A DNA stretch of 64,000 bases from Curvibacter sp. CHRR-16 (GTDB lineage: Bacteria; Pseudomonadota; Gammaproteobacteria; Burkholderiales; Burkholderiaceae_C), in contig NZ_JAHCSH010000003.1 of NCBI RefSeq assembly GCF_018474005.1, positions 248,001-312,000 of the forward strand. Reading direction: 5' to 3'. The notes under the pieces were generated by a model, which was given only the letters and a program-made list of their open reading frames with translations, searched no databases and was not told the origin of the DNA. Below are positions 59,237-64,000 of the stretch, piece by piece; the stretch's first letter is position 1; every line of letters starts with the position of its first letter. The translations under genes and the position numbers were made by a program.

Positions 59237-60655
59237 ATGACTTCGCTTGCTCGCCACCGTGATCCCATCATTGCCATAGCCACAGCTCCCGGACGTGGGG
59301 CGGTGGGTATTGTGCGTATCAGTGGTCCTCAGTTGGGGCCGTTTATTGCAGCCTTGCTGGGCAAAGCCTTGGTGCCGCGCCAAGCCACTTATTTGCCGTT
59401 CAACGATGGTCATGGTGCACCACTGGACCATGGTTTGGCCCTGCACTTTGTGGCACCACAGTCCTACACCGGTGAAGATGTGTTGGAGTTGCAAGCCCAC
59501 GGTGGCCCGGTGGTGCTCCAGTTGCTGGTGGCCCGCTGTCTGGAGTTGGCGCAGCAACTGCAACCCACAGGTCAGCCGTGGCTGGCCGGTTTGCGTTTGG
59601 CGCAGGCGGGCGAATTCACCCAGCGTGCCTTTATGAATGGCAAGCTCGATCTGGCCCAGGCCGAAGCGATTGCCGATTTGATCGATGCCAGTACCGAGGC
59701 GGCCGCGCGGGGTGCTTCGCAGTCTTTGTCGGGTGCGTTTTCGCGTGAGATTGCTGTGCTGCGTGAGCGCCTCATCCACCTGCGCATGTTGGTGGAGGCG
59801 ACACTGGATTTTCCGGAAGAGGAAATCGATTTCCTGCAAAAAGCCGATGCCGTGGGGCAGCTACAGCGCTTGCGGCAGCAGTTGCAGCAAGTTCAAGCGC
59901 AGGCCCAGCAAGGAGCCCTGCTGCGCGAGGGGCTCAAAGTCGTTATCGCCGGTCAGCCCAATGCTGGCAAATCATCCTTGCTCAATGCCTTAGCTGGTGC
60001 AGAGTTGGCCATCGTCACACCGATTGCGGGTACCACCCGTGACAAGGTACAGGAAACCATCCAGATAGAGGGTGTGCCTATCCACATCGTGGACACAGCT
60101 GGCTTGCGTGCCAGCGACGATGAGGTGGAGCGCATCGGCATACAGCGTGCGTGGGGTGAGATAGAGCAGGCCGATGTGCTGCTGTTTTTGCACGATTTGT
60201 CACGCGCATCTGCTACAGAATATGTAGCAGCAGAAGCAGATATAGCAAGCTTGGTGGCTGAAAAACTTCCCCAAGGTGTGCCGGTATTGCATGTGTGGAA
60301 CAAGGCCGATGCGGTGCCCCCGCAAGAGTTGCCCAGCATTGCTGATGGGGTGGTGCTATCGGCCAAGACGGGTGAGGGCTTGCAACCCCTGCGCATGCGC
60401 TTGCTGGAATTGGCGGGCTGGCAGCCTGCGGGCAGTGGTGTGTATTTGGCGCGACAGCGCCACCTTCAGGCTTTGCACACTGTGCAGGAGCATCTTTCTC
60501 TGGCAGACGAGTGGTTGCAACAGAGGGCGTTAGCGCTAGATATACTGGCCGAGGAGTTGCGTTTGGCTCAGAATGCACTGAATCAAATCACGGGCGAATT
60601 TGGGAGTGATGACCTATTGGGAGTGATCTTTTCGCAGTTTTGCATTGGCAAGTAG
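59237..60655 (+). CDS. mnmE: tRNA uridine-5-carboxymethylaminomethyl GTPase MnmE
   Basis: A 472-residue MnmE/TrmE. The start at 59237 gives [20 protein letters not shown]; an upstream open stretch overlaps yidC and is discarded. It has an N-terminal folate-binding domain, a helical domain, and a G domain with [20 protein letters not shown] and NKAD. The invariant FCIGK C-terminus is present. With MnmG it modifies the wobble uridine of several tRNAs. A palindromic, Ala/Glu-rich stretch around 60208-60250 ([18 protein letters not shown]) in the G domain is atypical and may be an insertion. Confidence 0.96.
   Translation: MTSLARHRDPIIAIATAPGRGAVGIVRISGPQLGPFIAALLGKALVPRQATYLPFNDGHGAPLDHGLALHFVAPQSYTGEDVLELQAHGGPVVLQLLVARCLELAQQLQPTGQPWLAGLRLAQAGEFTQRAFMNGKLDLAQAEAIADLIDASTEAAARGASQSLSGAFSREIAVLRERLIHLRMLVEATLDFPEEEIDFLQKADAVGQLQRLRQQLQQVQAQAQQGALLREGLKVVIAGQPNAGKSSLLNALAGAELAIVTPIAGTTRDKVQETIQIEGVPIHIVDTAGLRASDDEVERIGIQRAWGEIEQADVLLFLHDLSRASATEYVAAEADIASLVAEKLPQGVPVLHVWNKADAVPPQELPSIADGVVLSAKTGEGLQPLRMRLLELAGWQPAGSGVYLARQRHLQALHTVQEHLSLADEWLQQRALALDILAEELRLAQNALNQITGEFGSDDLLGVIFSQFCIGK
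60208..60250 (+). repeat. Palindromic segment inside mnmE, possible degenerate small repeat
   Basis: CTGCTAC and GTAGCAG form a perfect 7-bp inverted repeat around AGAATAT, followed by 'cagaagcagatatagcaagc'. It recalls the head and core of the small repeats at 17025 and 26573. It is in frame with mnmE. Confidence 0.35.
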
Positions 60656-60712
60656 CGCACTAGACTGGCAAACAGCAGCACGTTACCGAGCCGCATACAA
60701 GGATGAGACAAG

Positions 60713-61429
60713 ATGTCTTTATTTAATTGGTTTGGCAAAAAAGCCAATACCGCAACACCAACAACCCAGCGTACCAATGCGGGGTTGCAAGCCGATGGTG
60801 CACGCGCGGGTGCTGTCGGCGCAGATGCCAACGATCCGTTGGCACGTCGTGCAGAACGTTATGAACGACGTGAAATGTTGTATGGCGTGGTACGTGAAAC
60901 GATGGCCCGCGCAGGCCTGATTTCCAGCAGCTACAAGTTCAAAGTGTTGTCACTGGACTCACGCGGCTTGGATTACTTGGTGATGGTGGACGTAGGCAGC
61001 GCCATCATGGCTGATCACGGCAGGCTGTACGAAATGGAGCAAAACATCGTGCAAGCAGCCAAAAACCGCCATGAGATGCAGGTCAATGCGGTGTACTGGC
61101 GCGCCAACGAGCATGTGCTGGCACAGCGCATCACTCGTACCGAGCGGGTGGCGCAGGAACCGGCAGACAGCCGCAAAAGTACAGCAACGGATGAGCGTGC
61201 CTTTGCCGATACCACCTCACTCAAACCCTACGACCCGTTGCATGAAGATGAGTTGTTGGCGTTCAAAAAAGCCTTGGCATCCATCCCTGCGCAAGGACCT
61301 TTGTCAGCGCCCGGGCAAATTGTGCAAACCGGCCCGCGCAAGCCTATGCCGGTGCGCGACTTTCAGGATACGGTGATTGATGAGCGCGCTATGTCACCCT
61401 TGAGTTCTACCCAGTGGGGCGACTTGTAA
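60713..61429 (+). CDS. Conserved-looking protein of unknown function
   Basis: A 238-residue soluble protein (MSLFNWFGKKANTATPTTQR; RAERYERREMLYGVVRETMA) that I do not recognise. Residues 1-45 are low-complexity and probably disordered. Residues 50-150 look like an alpha/beta domain (YKFKVLSLDSRGLDYLVMVD; QVNAVYWRANEHVLAQ). The tail is acidic and proline-rich. It starts 57 bp after mnmE and converges on apt. No signal peptide or membrane helix is evident, and the codon use looks like its neighbours, so it is probably a genuine native gene. Confidence 0.75.
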   Translation: MSLFNWFGKKANTATPTTQRTNAGLQADGARAGAVGADANDPLARRAERYERREMLYGVVRETMARAGLISSSYKFKVLSLDSRGLDYLVMVDVGSAIMADHGRLYEMEQNIVQAAKNRHEMQVNAVYWRANEHVLAQRITRTERVAQEPADSRKSTATDERAFADTTSLKPYDPLHEDELLAFKKALASIPAQGPLSAPGQIVQTGPRKPMPVRDFQDTVIDERAMSPLSSTQWGDL

Positions 61430-61444
61430 GCGCTGTGCATTCGC

Positions 61445-62011
61445 TCAGTGGCCTTCGAAGTCCACCAGTGTGAACAAAGGCAGGCCTGCTTCGCGCAGGC
61501 GCGCCGAACCGCCCAACTCGGGCAAATCGACAATCGCTGCACCTTCGGTCACGGTGGCACCTAGCTTTTCCAGCAGTTTTTTACCTGCCATCATGGTGCC
61601 CCCGGTGGCAATCAGGTCGTCGATCAGCAGCACGCGGTCACCGGCCTTGACGGCATCGGTGTGCAGCTCCACGGTGGCACTGCCGTATTCCAGCTCGTAG
61701 GTTTCTTCGACCGTGGTGAAAGGCAGCTTGCCTTTTTTGCGGATAGGGACAAAGCCGACATTGAGCTCATAGGCGACCACAGCGCCCAAAATAAAGCCAC
61801 GGGCATCTAGGCCCGCTACCACGTCGGGGCGCATGCTGGGATCCATGTAGCGGTGCACAAAGGCGTCGATCAGCACACGAAACACCTTGGCGTCTTGCAG
61901 TAGCGGGGTAATGTCGCGAAATTGCACTCCAGGTGCAGGCCAATCCGGCACGGTACGGATATGGTTGCGCAGGTATTGGTTGATGCTCAGGTGTTGCATG
62001 GCAGTGCTCAT
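61445..62011 (-). CDS. apt: Adenine phosphoribosyltransferase
   Basis: A 188-residue APRT with [22 protein letters not shown] and the PRPP-binding loop [18 protein letters not shown]. It salvages adenine to AMP. An ATG 12 bases further in ([15 protein letters not shown]) is an alternative start. It is 29 bp downstream of the antiporter gene on the same strand. Confidence 0.95.
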   Translation of the reverse strand: MSTAMQHLSINQYLRNHIRTVPDWPAPGVQFRDITPLLQDAKVFRVLIDAFVHRYMDPSMRPDVVAGLDARGFILGAVVAYELNVGFVPIRKKGKLPFTTVEETYELEYGSATVELHTDAVKAGDRVLLIDDLIATGGTMMAGKKLLEKLGATVTEGAAIVDLPELGGSARLREAGLPLFTLVDFEGH

Positions 62012-62040
62012 GGGGCCAGAAAAATGAAATGGGCAACAGG

Positions 62041-64000
62041 CTATTTTGCCCGCAAAAGATACGTTTCGGCGTCTGCCAACGCAGAAGCTAGGCCAGACAG
62101 TACCAAGGTGTCCCCGGCGATGAGTTGTGGATTGTCTTGGCTGTGCAAGATGTGTCCATTGGATTTGCGCACATGCAGCACCCGCACCGACAAGTTGTCC
62201 AAGGCGAGTTCGTGCAAGTACAGGCCGCAGCTGGCGGCAGTGTCGGACAGTCGGATGGATGCCAAACGTTGCTGTGCGTCGGCGTCTTCACTGCCCAAAT
62301 CGTCAGCACCATGGAAAAAACCGCGCAGCAGGTTGTAGCGGGCATCACGCTGGTCTTGCACGATGCGGATCACGCGCCGCATGGGCACACCAATCAAGGC
62401 CAGTGCATGGCTGGCAAGCATGAGCGAGCCCTCCATGGCTTCTGGCACGACTTCCGTAGCTCCTGCTTGTTGCAGTTTTTCCAAGTGCAAATCGTCTTGT
62501 GTGCGCACAATGACCGGTACTTGCGGTGCGTGTGAACGCACATGGTGCAGCACCTTGAGCGCTGCGGGTTCGTCCAAATACGTGATCACGACTGCACTGG
62601 CGCGGGCCAAACCAGCAGCCATTAAGGCTTGCAGGCGGATGGAGTCGCCATACACCACCGAGTGGCCGGCAGCAGCAGCTTGCCGTACCCGGTCAGGATC
62701 CAAGTCCAGAGCAAGGTAGGGTATGTTTTCTTGCTCCAGAATGCGCCCCAAGTTTTGCCCACAGCGACCAAAGCCGCAGATGATGATATGCTCCTTGGCC
62801 GACATGGCTTGGCGAGCAATGTGGGTCATTTGCAGCGATTGCATCAGCCATTCGCTGCTAACAAGTTTGAGCACGATGCGGTTGCTGTTGAGGATGACAA
62901 AAGGCGTCAGCATCATGGACAGCACCATGGCAGCGAGCACTGGGTTGAGCAGTGGCGCAGGCACCAAAGAATGCTGTTGTGCCAAGGCCAGCAGAACAAA
63001 ACCAAACTCCCCTGCTTGCGCCAAATACAAGCCTGTGCGCATGGCTACCCCAGGGCTTGCACCCAGCAGGCGAGTCAGTCCACCAACTAGGCCGGCTTTG
63101 AGTACCGTGAGGCTGAGCACGAACACCAACACCAGTGGCCAACGCTCTAACACCAAAGCCCAGTCCAGCCGCATGCCAATGCTGATGAAAAACAGTCCTA
63201 GGAGCACATCGTGGAAAGGACGGATATCCGTCTCCACGCGGTGCTTGTATTGGGTTTCCGAAATCAACATGCCCGCAATAAAAGCACCCAATGCCATGCT
63301 CAGGCCAGCCAATTCGGTGAGCCAGCCCAAGCCCAACGTGATGAGCAAAAGATTGAGCATGAACAGCTCATCACTCTTGCGCCGTGCAACCTGCGTCAGC
63401 CAATGGCGCATGACGTATTGCCCGCCACGCAGCAGCAGCGCGATGATGGCTCCTGCCTTCAGGGCTGCCAGCCCAAGATCGATGAGCATGGTGTCGCCCG
63501 AACTGCGCAAGGCTGGAATGAGTACCAGCAAGGGCACCACGGCCAAATCCTGTAGCAACAGCACCCCCAGCACGCGTTTGCCGTGTTCGGATTCCAGTTC
63601 TACGCGCTCAGACATCAGCTTGACCACAATGGCGGTACTGCTCATCGCCAACGCGGCAGCCAGTGCTAAGCCGCCCTGCCAGCTCAGTTGCCACTGGCTG
63701 GGTAACACCCAGCCCAAGCCCAACACCAAACCCACTCCCAGCAACAGGCTGACGAGCACCTGCAGCAAACCCAGTCCAAACACGTGCTTGCGCATGGTGT
63801 GCAAACGGCCCAGGTTGAACTCCAAGCCGATCACAAACATCAGCAGCACCACACCCAGCTCACCGAGGGTATGGACAATATGCTCGTCGTTTGACACCGC
63901 TAGTGCATGGGGGCCGATCAGCATGCCTACGGTCAGGTAGCCCAGCATGGGGGGTAAGCGCAGGCTGCGGCACACGACCACCCCTAATACGGCGGCCAAT
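62041..64000 (-). CDS. CPA2 monovalent cation/proton antiporter (KefB/YbaL-like), 5' end cut
   Basis: At least 652 residues. The first residues seen ([20 protein letters not shown]) correspond to the end of the first helix of CPA2 antiporters, so about 15-20 residues lie beyond the right edge. The transport domain has about twelve helices (e.g. [20 protein letters not shown]). A TrkA-N/RCK domain follows with the nucleotide motif [20 protein letters not shown], and then a TrkA-C domain ends at TYLLRAK. It is likely a potassium or sodium/proton antiporter gated by nucleotide or glutathione-type ligands. Confidence 0.9.
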   Translation of the reverse strand, partial: LAAVLGVVVCRSLRLPPMLGYLTVGMLIGPHALAVSNDEHIVHTLGELGVVLLMFVIGLEFNLGRLHTMRKHVFGLGLLQVLVSLLLGVGLVLGLGWVLPSQWQLSWQGGLALAAALAMSSTAIVVKLMSERVELESEHGKRVLGVLLLQDLAVVPLLVLIPALRSSGDTMLIDLGLAALKAGAIIALLLRGGQYVMRHWLTQVARRKSDELFMLNLLLITLGLGWLTELAGLSMALGAFIAGMLISETQYKHRVETDIRPFHDVLLGLFFISIGMRLDWALVLERWPLVLVFVLSLTVLKAGLVGGLTRLLGASPGVAMRTGLYLAQAGEFGFVLLALAQQHSLVPAPLLNPVLAAMVLSMMLTPFVILNSNRIVLKLVSSEWLMQSLQMTHIARQAMSAKEHIIICGFGRCGQNLGRILEQENIPYLALDLDPDRVRQAAAAGHSVVYGDSIRLQALMAAGLARASAVVITYLDEPAALKVLHHVRSHAPQVPVIVRTQDDLHLEKLQQAGATEVVPEAMEGSLMLASHALALIGVPMRRVIRIVQDQRDARYNLLRGFFHGADDLGSEDADAQQRLASIRLSDTAASCGLYLHELALDNLSVRVLHVRKSNGHILHSQDNPQLIAGDTLVLSGLASALADAETYLLRAK

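Overview
The window is chromosomal DNA from a GC-rich betaproteobacterium, most likely Burkholderiales and close to Comamonadaceae (Rhodoferax/Curvibacter-like). The evidence is the origin gene order gyrB-dnaN-dnaA | rpmH-rnpA-yidD-yidC-mnmE, a large GyrB, the gbpR/chvE/gguAB sugar locus, and copies of a short 'gctat..atagctgct..gcgct.gagg' repeat that I recognise from Comamonadaceae genomes. Identity rests on reading alone; no database search was possible.

Layout. 0-9 kb: a divergent sugar-acid locus. An IlvD/Edd sugar-acid dehydratase (cut by the left edge) and the LysR regulator GbpR face chvE-gguA-gguB (monosaccharide ABC importer), a 2-keto-3-deoxy-L-arabonate dehydratase, a Gfo/Idh/MocA oxidoreductase and an alpha-ketoglutarate semialdehyde dehydrogenase. 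Together they fit non-phosphorylative pentose oxidation to 2-oxoglutarate. 9-17 kb: housekeeping and small-metabolism genes (AIM24/TIGR00266 protein, M48 peptidase, MocR regulator, PNPOx-like flavoprotein, OsmC, agmatinase/ureohydrolase, LysR, DAHP synthase).

17.2-26.2 kb: a five-gene antiphage island matching the Mza type: cytosine methyltransferase, GHKL/MutL-like ATPase, Z1 helicase-like protein, PD-(D/E)XK protein and AIPR protein. Its base composition is mosaic. 26.3-31 kb: a DNA-deoxyinosine glycosylase carrying an in-frame repeat insertion, RidA, and an FbpABC iron importer behind a likely Fur box. 31-41 kb: a galactoside uptake and hydrolysis operon (substrate-binding protein, two permeases, GH2, MalK-type ATPase, GH36) opposite a LacI regulator; two identical 14-bp operators lie 90 bp apart between them. 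41-47 kb: DHA2 MFS pump, YkgJ cysteine-cluster protein, secreted alpha/beta hydrolase, GGDEF-EAL phosphodiesterase, YiiX-like papain-fold protein and a DUF3820 protein.

47.2-50.8 kb: a second defence locus next to gyrB. It is a short prokaryotic Argonaute with an inactive PIWI domain in one operon with a SIR2-APAZ NADase (SPARSA type). A frameshifted stub of another ATPase-like protein follows it. 51-60.7 kb: replication origin region with genes diverging on both sides (gyrB, dnaN, dnaA leftward; rpmH, rnpA, yidD, yidC, mnmE rightward). 60.7-64 kb: a conserved-looking protein of unknown function, adenine phosphoribosyltransferase, and a CPA2 cation/proton antiporter cut by the right edge. No tRNA, rRNA, CRISPR array or intact insertion sequence was seen, and no gap between genes exceeds about 300 bases.
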